This document shows, one piece after another, positions 16,649 to 25,780 of a stretch of 64,000 bases of DNA. The notes under the pieces are model-generated. The model searched no databases. It was not told the origin of the DNA and worked only from the letters and a program-made list of their open reading frames with translations. Each line of letters starts with the position of its first letter. Within the stretch, counting starts at the first letter, position 1. The stretch comes from Streptomyces fumigatiscleroticus. Lineage in GTDB: Bacteria > Actinomycetota > Actinomycetes > Streptomycetales > Streptomycetaceae. The translations under genes and the position numbers were made by a program. The stretch spans positions 806,001-870,000 of the forward strand of contig NZ_BMQF01000001.1 in NCBI RefSeq assembly GCF_014647975.1, read 5' to 3'.

Positions 16649-19246
16649 ATGACTGAGCAGTACGTGTGGGATCTGCGAGAGATCGACGAGTCGCGGGTCG
16701 CGGTCGTCGGCGGCAAGGGCGCGCAGCTGGGCGGGCTGTCCCGGATCGAGGGCATCCGCGTGCCGGAGGGCTTCTGCGTGACGACGGATGCCTTCCGGCG
16801 GATCATGGCCGAGGTGCCGTCGATGGACGATCGGCTCGACCGGTTGTCGCGCTTGGACCCGGAGGACGGGGAGGCGATCCGCACGCTCAGCGCGCAGCTT
16901 CGCCGTGCCGTCGAAAGGGTCGCCATCCCGGGCGATCTCGCGGCGGAGATCACCGGCGCGCTCGCCCGGCTCGGCGAGCAGGCCGCCTGCGCCGTCCGGT
17001 CCAGCGCGACGGCGGAGGACCTGCCGACGGCCTCCTTCGCCGGCCAGCAGGACACGTACCTCAACGTCGTGGGGCCGACGGCGATCCTCCAGCACATCAG
17101 CCGGTGCTGGGCCTCGCTGTTCACCGAGCGGGCCGTGACCTACCGCCGGCAGAACGGCATCGACCACCGTACGGTCCACATGGCCGTGGTCGTGCAGCGG
17201 ATGGTCTTCCCGCACGCGGCCGGCGTCCTGTTCACGGCCGACCCCGTCACGGGCAACCGGAAGGTCGCCACCGTGGACGCCGGCTTCGGCCTCGGCGAAG
17301 CCCTGGTCTCCGGCCTGGTGAACCCGGACGTCTTCACGGTGCGGGACGGCGAAGTCGTCGCCAAGGCGATCGCCGCCAAGGAGCGTGCCGTGCACCCCCT
17401 GCCGACCGGCGGTACGCGGACGGTGGCGATCGACCCGCGGCGGCAGGAGCAGCCGGCGCTGACGGATGCGCAGGTCGTGGAGCTGGTGCGGCTGGGACGG
17501 CGGATCGAAGCGCACTTCGGCCGCCCGCAGGACATCGAATGGTGCCTGGTCGACGACGGCTTCCGGATCGTGCAGAGCCGGCCGATCACGACGCTGTTTC
17601 CCCTCCCCGTAACCGGCGACACGGAGAATCACGTCTACGTCTCCGTCGGTCACCAGCAGATGATGACCGACCCCATGAGGCCTCTGGGGCTGTCCATGTG
17701 GCAGCTGACGGCCATGGTTCCGATGCACGAGGCCGGGGGGAGGCTGTTCGTCGACGTCACCCGGCGCCTGGCCTCGCCCGCGAGCCGCGCCGGCCTCCTG
17801 GACGTCGTAGGGCGAGGCGATCCGCTGGTCAGGGACGCCCTGGAGACCGTCCTCGACCGCGACGGCTTCGTCCCTTCGCTCCCGGACGCGCATCCCGGCG
17901 GGCCGCCGGCCGGCGGCGCGTCCGCCCCGATCGAGACCGACCCGGCCATCGTCACCGAGCTGGTCGAGCGCGGCCAGGCGTCCCTCGCCGCCCTGGAGCG
18001 CGACATCCGGACGAAGACCGGACCGGCGCTGTTCGACTTCCTGCTGGAGGCCTTCGAGGAGCACAAGCGAGTCCTCGGCGATCCGCTGAGCATGCAGGCG
18101 ATCATGGCGGGGATGGAGGCCACGTGGTGGCTCAACGACAAGCTTCAGGAGTGGCTGGGCGAGAAGAACGCGGCTGACACGCTCACGCTGTCCGCCCCCG
18201 GCAACGTCACCTCGGAGATGGGACTGGCGCTGCTGGACGTCGCGGACGTGATCCGCCCGCATCCGGAGGTGGTGGCGTTCCTGGAGGGCGTCGAGGACGA
18301 GGGCTTCCTGGACGAGCTGCCGAAACTCGCGGGCGGCACCGAAGCACGCGACGCCATCGAGGCCTACCTCGACCGGTACGGCATGCGCTGCGTCGGCGAG
18401 ATCGACATCACGAGGCCGCGTTGGCGTGAGCGTCCCACCACGCTCGTGCCCGTGATCCTCGACAACGTCAGGAACTTCGAGCCGGGAGCCGCGAAACGGC
18501 GCTTCGAGCAAGGGCGGCTGGAAGCACGGAAGAAGGAACAGGACGTGCTCTCGCGCTTGCGGGCCCTGCCGGACGGGGACCGGAAGGCCGACGAGGCCAA
18601 GCGGATGATCGACCGGGTCCGCACCTTCATCGGATACCGGGAGTACCCGAAGTACGTCATCGTCAGCCGTTATTTCATCTACAAGCAGGCCCTGCTGAAG
18701 GAGGCGGAGCGCCTCGTGCGGGCCGGTGTGCTCCCCGAGAAGGAGGACATCTTCTACCTCAGGTTCCCAGAGCTCCACGACGTGGTGCGCTCGCACCAGG
18801 TGGATGACCAGCTCGTCCGGCAGCGCAAGGACGCGTTCCGGTCCTACCACGCGCTGACACCGCCTCGGGTGCTCACCTCGGACGGTGAGGCCGTCACCGG
18901 GGCGTACCGGCGCGACGACGTGCCCGCCGGTGCCCTGATCGGCCTACCGGTGTCCGCCGGGACCGTGGAGGGGAGGGCCCGCGTCATCCTTGATCTGGCG
19001 GAGGCCGATCTCGAGGCGGGCGACATCCTGGTCACGACCTTCACCGATCCCAGCTGGTCACCGCTGTTCGTCGGGATCGCGGGCCTGGTGACGGAGGTGG
19101 GCGGCCTGATGACCCATGGCGCGGTGATCGCCCGGGAGTACGGCCTGCCGGCCGTGGTGGGCGTGGAGCAGGCCACCCGGCGGCTCCGGGACGGACAGCG
19201 GATCCGCGTCCACGGAACCGACGGGTACGTCGAGATCCTGCCGTGA
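16649..19246 (+). CDS. rph: Rifampin phosphotransferase (rifamycin-inactivating)
   Basis: 865 residues, the usual Rph length. The N-terminal ATP-grasp domain (about 1-320) shows GGKGAQLGGLSRI, AVRSSATAEDLPTASFAGQQ and DIEWCLVDDGFRIVQSRPIT. A helical rifamycin-binding domain fills the middle. The C-terminal swivelling His domain ends with TEVGGLMTHGAVIAREYG, in which His823 carries the phosphate. The enzyme uses ATP to phosphorylate the ansa-bridge hydroxyl of rifamycins, giving AMP and phosphate. PEP synthase shares the architecture, but the RAE upstream and the helical middle support Rph. The start ATG at 16649 has GGAGG nine bases upstream. Confidence 0.88.
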   Translation: MTEQYVWDLREIDESRVAVVGGKGAQLGGLSRIEGIRVPEGFCVTTDAFRRIMAEVPSMDDRLDRLSRLDPEDGEAIRTLSAQLRRAVERVAIPGDLAAEITGALARLGEQAACAVRSSATAEDLPTASFAGQQDTYLNVVGPTAILQHISRCWASLFTERAVTYRRQNGIDHRTVHMAVVVQRMVFPHAAGVLFTADPVTGNRKVATVDAGFGLGEALVSGLVNPDVFTVRDGEVVAKAIAAKERAVHPLPTGGTRTVAIDPRRQEQPALTDAQVVELVRLGRRIEAHFGRPQDIEWCLVDDGFRIVQSRPITTLFPLPVTGDTENHVYVSVGHQQMMTDPMRPLGLSMWQLTAMVPMHEAGGRLFVDVTRRLASPASRAGLLDVVGRGDPLVRDALETVLDRDGFVPSLPDAHPGGPPAGGASAPIETDPAIVTELVERGQASLAALERDIRTKTGPALFDFLLEAFEEHKRVLGDPLSMQAIMAGMEATWWLNDKLQEWLGEKNAADTLTLSAPGNVTSEMGLALLDVADVIRPHPEVVAFLEGVEDEGFLDELPKLAGGTEARDAIEAYLDRYGMRCVGEIDITRPRWRERPTTLVPVILDNVRNFEPGAAKRRFEQGRLEARKKEQDVLSRLRALPDGDRKADEAKRMIDRVRTFIGYREYPKYVIVSRYFIYKQALLKEAERLVRAGVLPEKEDIFYLRFPELHDVVRSHQVDDQLVRQRKDAFRSYHALTPPRVLTSDGEAVTGAYRRDDVPAGALIGLPVSAGTVEGRARVILDLAEADLEAGDILVTTFTDPSWSPLFVGIAGLVTEVGGLMTHGAVIAREYGLPAVVGVEQATRRLRDGQRIRVHGTDGYVEILP

Positions 19247-19365
19247 CCGTTCGTGCCGTGAGGTGTGTGCGGTCCCGGGTCGGGTCGCGCCAGTTCGGGG
19301 TGGCTACGCCGGTGCCGGTGGCGCTCCGGGACTCAGGGCTCCCGCGTGAGCAGCTGTACGTGGCG

Positions 19366-19767
19366 TCAGCGTGCGAACTTCTCGATGGCCGCCGGGGTGA
19401 CGGGGGTGAAGAAGTTGACGAGGTTGCCGTCGGGGTCGCGGAACAGCAGCGACCGGTTGCCCCAGGGCATCGTGGTGGGCTCGTTGACGAAGTCGGTGAC
19501 GAAGCCGGTCAGGTTCTGGTGCACGCGGTCCACGTCGTCGACGAGGAACTCGGTGATCACGCTGTGGTTGTCCGCCGGACGGGCGGAGCCCGGGGCGAAC
19601 AGCGGAACGGTGCGGGTGCCGGCGATCGCGAGGGTGGCGCCGCCCGCGGTGGTGAGTTCGGCGAAGTCCTCGGTGGCCCATGTCGCCCGCACCCCTGTGG
19701 CCCGCTCGTAGAACTCGACGAGGAGCGCGACGTCGCTGGTGATGATGCGGATCGAGACGAACTCCAT
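19366..19767 (-). CDS. VOC-superfamily (glyoxalase/dioxygenase-like) protein
   Basis: 133-residue vicinal-oxygen-chelate protein of two beta-alpha-beta-beta-beta modules: EFVSIRIITSDVALLVEFYE at the start, and NRSLLFRDPDGNLVNFFTP at the end, the typical second metal-ligand strand. Proteins of this type act as glyoxalases, resistance proteins or small-molecule binders; the substrate is unknown. The start ATG follows AAGGAG. It diverges from a WYL-domain regulator across 93 bp, an arrangement in which the regulator usually controls the VOC gene and itself. Confidence 0.82.
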   Translation of the reverse strand: MEFVSIRIITSDVALLVEFYERATGVRATWATEDFAELTTAGGATLAIAGTRTVPLFAPGSARPADNHSVITEFLVDDVDRVHQNLTGFVTDFVNEPTTMPWGNRSLLFRDPDGNLVNFFTPVTPAAIEKFAR

Positions 19768-19860
19768 GGCAATCTCCTTGGCTGTGCTGGAGGCGAGCAC
19801 GTCGCAGGCTAGGAGAAATAGTGGACAGAATCGGTCCTGTATTCGCGTTAGGCTGCGAAC

Positions 19861-20850
19861 ATGCCTCGCCCCACTGGCCGCGTGCTGACACTTCTGGAGC
19901 TGCTTCAGTCGGGCGGCACCCGGACGGTGGCCGAACTCGCCGACCGGCTCGGCGTCGAAGGGCGCACCGTGCGGCGGTACGTGGACCAGCTGATCGACCT
20001 GGACGTACCCGTGGAATCGGTGCGCGGCCGCTACGGCGGGTACCGGCTCGCCCCCGGATACCGCCTGCCTCCGCTCATGCTCAGCGACGACGAGGCGCTG
20101 GCCGTGCTGCTCGGCCTGGTCGCCGGCGGCCGAGCCGGGTTGACGACGACGGAGCGCACGGCGAGCGAGACGGCATCGGCGAAGATCCGGCGGGTGCTGC
20201 CCCGGCACATCGCCCGTCGGCTCGACGCACTCCTGGAGGCTCTCGCCTTCACGGATCAGCCCGGTGATGCCGACAGCCCGGACGCTGAAGTCCTGCTCAC
20301 CATCGCCGACGCGGTGCGCCACCGCCGGCCGGTCGCGATCCGCTACACCGACCGCAACGGCCGGCGCAGCGAACGCACGCTGCACGCGTACGGGATCGTC
20401 GCCCATGCGGGCCGGTGGTACGTCACCGGCGAGGACCCCCGGATCGGCGAGGAGCGGACCCTCCGGCTCGACCGCGTCGCGGATGCGAGGACCCTGCCCG
20501 GCTCCTTCGACATGCCCGTGGGTCCCGGTCCGGCACAGCGCGTGGTGTCAGCGTTCGCCACGGCCGAGTACCGGCATGAGGTGACCTTGCGGATCCACGG
20601 GACGGTCGAGCAGATCCGCGCTCGCCTTCCCGCCGGCGTCGCGAGCCTGGAAGAGCACGAGCCCGCGGCAGGCCAGGACCGGACGGACGAGCGCTGGCTG
20701 CGTGTCGAGCTACGGGCGGAGCGGCTCGACTGGCTGCCTCCGGTACTCGCCTCACTCGACCGGCCGTTCGTCATCGAACGCCCCGATGAACTGCGCGACC
20801 TCGTCATCGCGCTCGCCGATCGCCTCGGTTCCCGGGCCCGCCAAGCCTGA
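19861..20850 (+). CDS. WYL-domain transcriptional regulator (YafY/DeoR-type HTH)
   Basis: 329 residues. The N-terminal winged helix reads RVLTLLELLQSGGTRTVAELADRLGVEGRTVRRYVDQL, followed by RYGGYRLAPGYRLPPLMLSDDEA, the hallmark of the YafY family. The central WYL domain binds a ligand (IRYTDRNGRRSERTLHAYGIVAHAGRWYVTG), and a WCX-like domain closes the protein. WYL proteins sense nucleotides or small molecules and in some lineages regulate DNA-damage or defence genes. Divergence from the VOC gene suggests it controls that gene. Start ATG at 19861. Confidence 0.88.
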   Translation: MPRPTGRVLTLLELLQSGGTRTVAELADRLGVEGRTVRRYVDQLIDLDVPVESVRGRYGGYRLAPGYRLPPLMLSDDEALAVLLGLVAGGRAGLTTTERTASETASAKIRRVLPRHIARRLDALLEALAFTDQPGDADSPDAEVLLTIADAVRHRRPVAIRYTDRNGRRSERTLHAYGIVAHAGRWYVTGEDPRIGEERTLRLDRVADARTLPGSFDMPVGPGPAQRVVSAFATAEYRHEVTLRIHGTVEQIRARLPAGVASLEEHEPAAGQDRTDERWLRVELRAERLDWLPPVLASLDRPFVIERPDELRDLVIALADRLGSRARQA

Positions 20851-20916
20851 CGGCGAGAAACTCAAGTCATCGTCGGTGATCCGGACGCGGCGGGCGGCGT
20901 GCTCGATGGCCGCGAG

Positions 20917-20950
20917 GATGTGCTGACGGTCAGGATGTACTGACGGTCAG
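20917..20950. repeat. Two 17-bp direct repeats each holding palindrome CTGACGGTCAG
   Basis: GATGTGCTGACGGTCAG and GATGTACTGACGGTCAG are adjacent (20917, 20934). Each contains the perfect 11-bp palindrome CTGACGGTCAG. They lie between the WYL gene and the MarR operon. They could be operator sites or a recent duplication inside a decayed gene: the minus strand here reads DRQHILAAIEHAARRVRI, which looks coding. Confidence 0.65.
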
Positions 20951-21033
20951 GGCCCCGGGGCGGTTCTGGTCCGTCCGCTCCAGCACGGTCGCATCCAACC
21001 CATCCACGCGGTTCGAGCACGCACAGAACCCAC

Positions 21034-21082
21034 TTGCATCTCACTGAGCCAACTGACATATTGAGCATGTACTCACAATGTC
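21034..21082 (+). promoter_or_regulatory. Promoter and MarR-type operator of the efflux operon
   Basis: A -35-like TTGCAT (21034-21039) and -10-like CATATT (21057-21062) are 17 bp apart. An inverted repeat GACATATTGAG (21055-21065) / CTCACAATGTC (21072-21082), 9 of 11 pairs matching around a 6-bp centre, covers the -10 and start region. Position and size fit autorepression by the MarR protein encoded 25 bp downstream. Confidence 0.65.
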
Positions 21083-21106
21083 GCGTGTCTCACTATGGAG
21101 GTGTCC

Positions 21107-21583
21107 GTGGCTAAAGACCGAGAGGTCACGGCTTCCGAGCTCGTCACGGCTTCCGAGCTCGTCACGGCTCTGACCGAGACGGTGTCTCCGCTCCTGCGTC
21201 ACGCCGGGACCGTGTTCGCCGGCAATCAGGTCCCCTTCTCCCAGGCCAGCCTGCTGACCAACCTGTACGAGCAGGGAGCCCCCCAGCGCATGAGCACGCT
21301 GGCCCAGACGTTCGATGTGACCCCGCGCACCGTCACCACCCTCGTCGACGGACTCGAACGCCGTGGGCTCGTCCAGCGGACCCCGGACCCGGACGACCGC
21401 CGCGCTGTCCTGGTCAGCGTCACCGACAAGGGCAACGCGCTGATGCGGGAGATCGAGTGGGGCAGGCAGGCCCTCGCCGACGCACTCGTCAACCGTCTCA
21501 CCCGCGACGAACGCGTGGAGTTCGCGCGCCTGCTCGACAAGCTCCGCCCGGCGCCCAGAGGCGAGCAGGGCTCCCCGGCATGA
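21107..21583 (+). CDS. MarR-family transcriptional regulator
   Basis: 158 residues. The winged helix-turn-helix region reads MSTLAQTFDVTPRTVTTLVDGLERRGLVQRTPDPDDRRAVLVSVTDKG, the classic MarR DNA-binding helix and wing (DxRxxxVxLT). The start is taken as GTG at 21107 because GGAGG lies five bases upstream; the ATG at 21095 overlaps that ribosome site. Near the N-terminus an 18-bp unit is repeated in frame, giving VTASEL twice plus a partial third copy. The stop overlaps the MFS start (ATGA). It is the probable ligand-responsive repressor of the exporter it is coupled to. Confidence 0.88.
   Translation: MAKDREVTASELVTASELVTALTETVSPLLRHAGTVFAGNQVPFSQASLLTNLYEQGAPQRMSTLAQTFDVTPRTVTTLVDGLERRGLVQRTPDPDDRRAVLVSVTDKGNALMREIEWGRQALADALVNRLTRDERVEFARLLDKLRPAPRGEQGSPA
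21125..21169 (+). repeat. In-frame 18-bp tandem repeat in the MarR gene
   Basis: GTCACGGCTTCCGAGCTC occurs twice exactly (21125-21142, 21143-21160), then as a 9-bp partial copy. It adds the hexapeptide VTASEL to the N-terminal dimerisation helix. Confidence 0.9.
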
Positions 21584-23100
21584 GCGCAGGCGCTGCGACG
21601 ACGATGGACCGGACGGCCGCCGAACGCGACCACCGCAACCGCTGGTACGTGCTCGCGGTCATCGCCACCGCTCAGCTGATGGTGATGCTCGACGGCACGA
21701 TCGTCCAGATCGCGCTCCCCTCCGTCCAGCAGTCGCTGCACATGTCCGACACCGACCGTCAGTGGATGGTCACCGCGTATGCGCTGGCCTTCGGAGGACT
21801 GCTGCTGATCGGCGGCCGGCTCGCCGACCGTTTCGGCCGCGCCCGGACCTTTCTCGTGGGCCTGGTCGGCTTCGCCGCGGTCTCCGCGATCGGCGGTGCC
21901 GCACCCAATACCGAAACGCTCATCGCCGCCCGCGCGCTGCAAGGTGTCTTCGCCGCCGTCCTCTCGCCGGCCACGGTGTCCTTGCTGACCACCACCTTCA
22001 CCGACACCAAGGAGCGAGCCAAGGCATTCGGCCTCTTCAGCGGCGTCGTCGGCAGCGGAGCCGCCCTCGGACTGATCGTCGGTGGTGTGCTCACCGAGTA
22101 CGCGGGCTGGCGCTGGTGTCTCTATGTGAACGTGCCGATCGCCGTCGCCGTGACCGCCCTGGGCATCGCCACCCTGCCACGCGACCGGGGCCACCGTGAC
22201 ATCAGCCTCGACACGATCGGTGCGGTCCTCGGCTGTCTGGGCCCGGTCGCCCTTGTTTATGGACTGTCCGAGGCACCGGAACGCGGCTGGGACTCCCCCC
22301 TGGTGGCCGGGCTGCTGGCCACGTCCGTCGTGCTGATCGGCGCGTTCCTCATCTCCCAGGCCCGCATCCGGCAGCCGCTGCTGCCGCTGCGCGTGGTCGC
22401 CGAACGCACCCGTGCGGGGTCCTTCCTCGGGGCCGCGCTGCTCAACTTCGGCATGATGGGCATCTCGCTGTTCGCCACCTACCACCTACAGATCGTCATG
22501 GACTACAAGCCGCTCAAGGCCGGATTCGCGTTCCTGCCGATGGTCGGCGCCGTCATGGTGACCGCGACGCAGGTGGTAGCGCGCGTCATGGGGCGGACCC
22601 CGACGCGCTGGCTGGTCGGGCCCGGCCTCGCCCTCACCGCGGCCGGAGTGTGGATGTTCACCACGCTCTCCGAGGACAGCTCCTATCTCTCCGGGGTGCT
22701 GCCGGCCTGGCTCCTGCTGGGCATCGGCATGGGCCTGAGCTACTCCCCCACCACCCACGCCTCCCTGGCAGGGGTGGCGGAACGCGACTCGGGCGCGGTG
22801 TCCGCCTTCCAGACGACGGCCCGGCAGATCGGCGGCGCCATCGGCCTCGCGCTGAGCAACACCCTCGCGGCCGACGCGGCAGCCTCCTACTACGCCGGCC
22901 ACCAGGGCCAGGGTGCGCGGGGTGAGCTCCTCGTCGAGTCCCTCGTGCACGGCAGCGCGGCCGCCGCATGGTCGGTCAGCGGCATCCTGCTCATCGGCAC
23001 GGTCGTCTGCACGACGATGATCAACGCCGATCCGCGCAAGGCATCGCAGGCCACTGCGGACACCGGCACCGACGGTGCGCTCGACACGACGCCATCATGA
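21580..23100 (+). CDS. MFS drug exporter, DHA2 (14-TM, EmrB/QacA) family
   Basis: 506 residues with 14 predicted membrane helices. Helix 1 carries the DHA2 motif LMVMLDGTIVQIALPSVQ. Motif A is GGRLADRFGRART, and motif C lies in GSGAALGLIVGGVLTEYAGWRW. The late helix SAFQTTARQIGGAIGLALSNT is also typical. The transporter exchanges protons for drugs or other hydrophobic compounds. ATG 21580 overlaps the MarR stop, so the regulator and exporter form a two-gene operon under the operator at 21055. The substrate is unknown. Confidence 0.9.
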   Translation: MSAGAATTMDRTAAERDHRNRWYVLAVIATAQLMVMLDGTIVQIALPSVQQSLHMSDTDRQWMVTAYALAFGGLLLIGGRLADRFGRARTFLVGLVGFAAVSAIGGAAPNTETLIAARALQGVFAAVLSPATVSLLTTTFTDTKERAKAFGLFSGVVGSGAALGLIVGGVLTEYAGWRWCLYVNVPIAVAVTALGIATLPRDRGHRDISLDTIGAVLGCLGPVALVYGLSEAPERGWDSPLVAGLLATSVVLIGAFLISQARIRQPLLPLRVVAERTRAGSFLGAALLNFGMMGISLFATYHLQIVMDYKPLKAGFAFLPMVGAVMVTATQVVARVMGRTPTRWLVGPGLALTAAGVWMFTTLSEDSSYLSGVLPAWLLLGIGMGLSYSPTTHASLAGVAERDSGAVSAFQTTARQIGGAIGLALSNTLAADAAASYYAGHQGQGARGELLVESLVHGSAAAAWSVSGILLIGTVVCTTMINADPRKASQATADTGTDGALDTTPS

Positions 23101-23122
23101 TCCGTGGCCGTGTCGTTCCGGA

Positions 23123-24574
23123 TCACACCGTGAGCCTGACCGCTTCGATCCACAAGTTGTTGTCGTGGGTGCCGACATAGGTGAAGGCGTACCCGGTCCC
23201 GGGCTCGTCGCACGCCAGGCCGAGCCAGGCGTCGTTGTGGACGTAGGAGGACTGGCAGACGGCGCCGCCGCCACTGTCGACGTTGATGGTGAACCCCAGC
23301 ATGTGCGGGGCGTCCTCCTTGGTACTGCCGACGTAGTTGTCGATGCCGTCGGCGGCGCTCGACCACGGGTCGGGGAAGTGCCCCTCGCCGTTGGTCGACG
23401 CGGGGTCGTGGACGAAGGCGCCGCTGGATGTGCCCTTGGTTCCGGACACGGCGATGTTGACGGCCGTGATCGGAGTCCCCGAGCCCGCCGTGCCGGCTGT
23501 TTCGCCGTCACACGCCGCGGCGGACCAGCCCTGGCCCGCCGTATGGACCCGGTAGCAGATGTGCCGTCCGCTCGGATCCTTGGCGGCCAGTTGCTGGACG
23601 GCGGTCGCCGCGGTCCTCTCCGGTGCCTCGGTCTCCTTCTCCTGGGAACCACCACTTCCCGCTCCGGCTCCCTGTCCGGCTCCGTCTCCGTCTCCGCCGG
23701 CCTGCTGCGTCTCGGGCGCGGCCGGAACTGCCGTGGCGCCGGCGGACGGGGCCTTCGGCGCCTCGGGGGTCGCTGAGGGAGCGGGCGGCAGCGTGCTGAT
23801 GCCGGCTTCCTGGAGCTTCTCGATGGCGGTGCTGCGGACCTGGGGCTTGTAAGCGATCCACAGCATCACGAAGGCGATCGCCAGCGCCATGGAGACACTG
23901 AGGAAGACCGCCAGCCAGCGCGGCAGGAAACCCCGCTGCACATACGTGCCCTCCACGTTCAGCGGCGTCACACCCGACCGCTGCACCGCCAGGGTGTAGA
24001 GCCGCTGCTCCGCCGACCCGAACCAGATGATGTGCCGCGGCTTCAGCGTCGTCTGCACGAACGCCGCACGGCCCGGCTCGATCTGCACAGTGCTCGGATG
24101 GATGTCGTACGACAGCTGATCACCGTTGTCGCTGCCGCTCACCGACGCTGTCAGCTTCGTATTGCCCAGGTTGTCCACGGCCAGTCTCGGACGGCCACGG
24201 AAACGGCCCTTCACCGTCGGCGGCACCAACTCCGCCCGCACTTCCGTGAACGGTGTGATGGTGAGGTTCCCCTCCGGAACCGTCGTCGCCTCCGGATGCT
24301 CCGTCGGCGTGATCCGCACCGCGAACGGATTCGGCCCCGCCGTCGCATCCGGCGTACGCGGCGGAGCGAACGTCAGATCCACCGACCCCGTCGTCCCCGG
24401 ATACAACCGCAGCGACTGCGGCTCCACGACGGTCCAAGGCGCGACAGGGCCCATCGCCTCGAAGCGGTACTCGTCCACCACGTCACCGGTGTTGCGCAGA
24501 CGCAGCCGCACAGTCGTACTACCGCCCGGGTCCACGGTCGCGGAGGCGGGCTCGAGGGAAGTCCAGAGGCTCAC
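23123..24574 (-). CDS. Membrane-anchored COG1470-like protein with C-terminal ChW repeats
   Basis: 483 residues from a GTG start with no evident ribosome site. Residues 1-215 form Ig-like beta domains (ATVDPGGSTTVRLRLRNTG, FAPPRTPDATAGPNPFAVRI) that would be cytoplasmic. A single transmembrane helix follows near 220-245 (WLAVFLSVSMALAIAFVMLW), then a Pro/Ala/Gly linker. The C-terminal 150 residues match clostridial hydrophobic-W (ChW) repeats: HTAGQGWSAAACDGETAGT and ITAVNIAVSG, with two further units. ChW repeats are thought to bind carbohydrate or wall. The result is a protein linking cytoplasmic beta domains to a surface module. Role unknown; confidence is for the architecture. Confidence 0.7.
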   Translation of the reverse strand: MSLWTSLEPASATVDPGGSTTVRLRLRNTGDVVDEYRFEAMGPVAPWTVVEPQSLRLYPGTTGSVDLTFAPPRTPDATAGPNPFAVRITPTEHPEATTVPEGNLTITPFTEVRAELVPPTVKGRFRGRPRLAVDNLGNTKLTASVSGSDNGDQLSYDIHPSTVQIEPGRAAFVQTTLKPRHIIWFGSAEQRLYTLAVQRSGVTPLNVEGTYVQRGFLPRWLAVFLSVSMALAIAFVMLWIAYKPQVRSTAIEKLQEAGISTLPPAPSATPEAPKAPSAGATAVPAAPETQQAGGDGDGAGQGAGAGSGGSQEKETEAPERTAATAVQQLAAKDPSGRHICYRVHTAGQGWSAAACDGETAGTAGSGTPITAVNIAVSGTKGTSSGAFVHDPASTNGEGHFPDPWSSAADGIDNYVGSTKEDAPHMLGFTINVDSGGGAVCQSSYVHNDAWLGLACDEPGTGYAFTYVGTHDNNLWIEAVRLTV

Positions 24575-25023
24575 TTTCGGGACGTTAAACGCAGCAACGG
24601 CGCCGAGTCAGGAAGCCGTGGGGCACAACGAATGCCCGAAGAGGCGGGACCGACTGCCCCTGAGGTTCCCCTCGCGGAACGCATGGAAGTGCCGCCTGTC
24701 GCCCGTCGGTCGCGGGTGAGTGAGAAGTCGGTCCCTCAGTGGCGCCGCTCATGGAAGACGGGCGGCCGGGATGCTCCGCACTCCAAGGGGCCTCCGGGAC
24801 TGTGACTGCCGGCTCGGACACCGCATCTGCCGGCCCAGTTGCCCCGCCGGCCAGCTGAAGGGCCGGCCGCCCACGGCTGGATGGAGCACAGCGTGCAGGT
24901 GCCCGCCCGGTGCGCCGCCGAACACGACGCCGGCGGCTCGGCGGCTGCCGGCAGGGAGATGCACATCCCTTCGAGGCTTTCCGCACGGATGATGCGCCGC
25001 CGCATCTCCTGTCGCTGACCCAG
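24575..25023. other. Gene-poor stretch at the island's left side
   Basis: 449 bp without a convincing gene. A minus-strand frame from about 25005 (MRRRIIRAESLEGM) is open for 89 codons but has no family signature and poor codon bias. I see no repeats, hairpins or attachment-site candidates. Confidence 0.4.
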
Positions 25024-25780
25024 CTACTCGATCCGCACCGGACCTCGACGTCTGTACCGAGCCACCGCTGAACGTACGCCGCCGGTCCGGAATGCGCTCA
25101 GCAGTACAACAGGTCCGCGTGCCAGGCCGGCATCTGCCCGCTGGCCGCCGATGCACGGCATCACCACAGCGGCCACCGAGCAGGGGCAGCAGGTGATCTC
25201 CCCTCTGGAGCAGCCGTCCGCTTCCATGACCACGACTTCGCATGCTGCTGGAGCAGGGGTGCGTCGCAGACCCGCCTTGAGATGGGTGACTTCCGCGAAG
25301 TTCCTGTGCTCGACCCGGGCGAAGGCGGGGTTGGCGTCACCAAGGGCGAGATCCAGGAAGTCGACGAGGCCTGAGCAGAAATCCGGGTCACCGATCCGGT
25401 CACCTGCGAGCAGCGCGACGGAAAGTCCCGTAGCCGCTCATGGTCAGGGTGGGACGGGATGAGGTGTTCCAGCGCGGTGAGCGCCGTGGCGATCTGGCGT
25501 GTGTCGTCGGCGCGTTGGGCTTGGCGCGCCAGGCATTTTCGCACCGCGTCGGCTGCTTCGGCGGCGGGGGCTCGCGGGCGCCGTCGGCCCACGAGTAGTC
25601 GCCGCCGTGGGCGAAGACGCGACGCCCTGGAAAGCGGCTCAGGACCTCGTCCACGGCCGTCAGCCGCGTGCTCCGGCTGTCGGCGGACGCGGTGCGATGC
25701 AGGGCTGTCTTGAAGTCGGCGAGGTCGGTTTCCAGCAGCTCAAGGCGGAGTCGGTGCAGCTCTCCCTGACCAACAGCGGC
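25024..25780 (-). pseudogene. Decayed hypothetical gene (minus strand, at least one frameshift)
   Basis: Protein-like sequence runs along the minus strand but changes frame. DLADFKTALHRTASADSRST and VDEVLSRFPGRRVFAHGGDY occur first, then ADAVRKCLARQAQRADDTRQ with TALTALEHLIPSHPDHERLR in another frame, then DFCSGLVDFLDLALGDANPA and FAEVTHLKAGLRRTPAPAAC in a third, ending in VVMEADGCSRGEITCCPC. Composition is protein-like with no start codon. The upstream end abuts the opposite-strand fragment at about 25730, which suggests a recombination joint. Family not recognised. Confidence 0.45.

Noticed and set aside
14646..19246. P450 and rph as one biosynthetic or detoxification operon
   Set aside because: 608 bp, an inverted repeat and an independent RAE promoter separate them, so they are more likely separate units.
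16649..19246. Phosphoenolpyruvate synthase
   Set aside because: Shares the ATP-grasp and His domains, but the large helical middle domain, length of 865 residues and upstream RAE fit rifampin phosphotransferase.
24736..25005. 89-codon minus-strand frame starting MRRRIIRAESLEGM
   Set aside because: No ribosome site, poor codon bias and no family signature.
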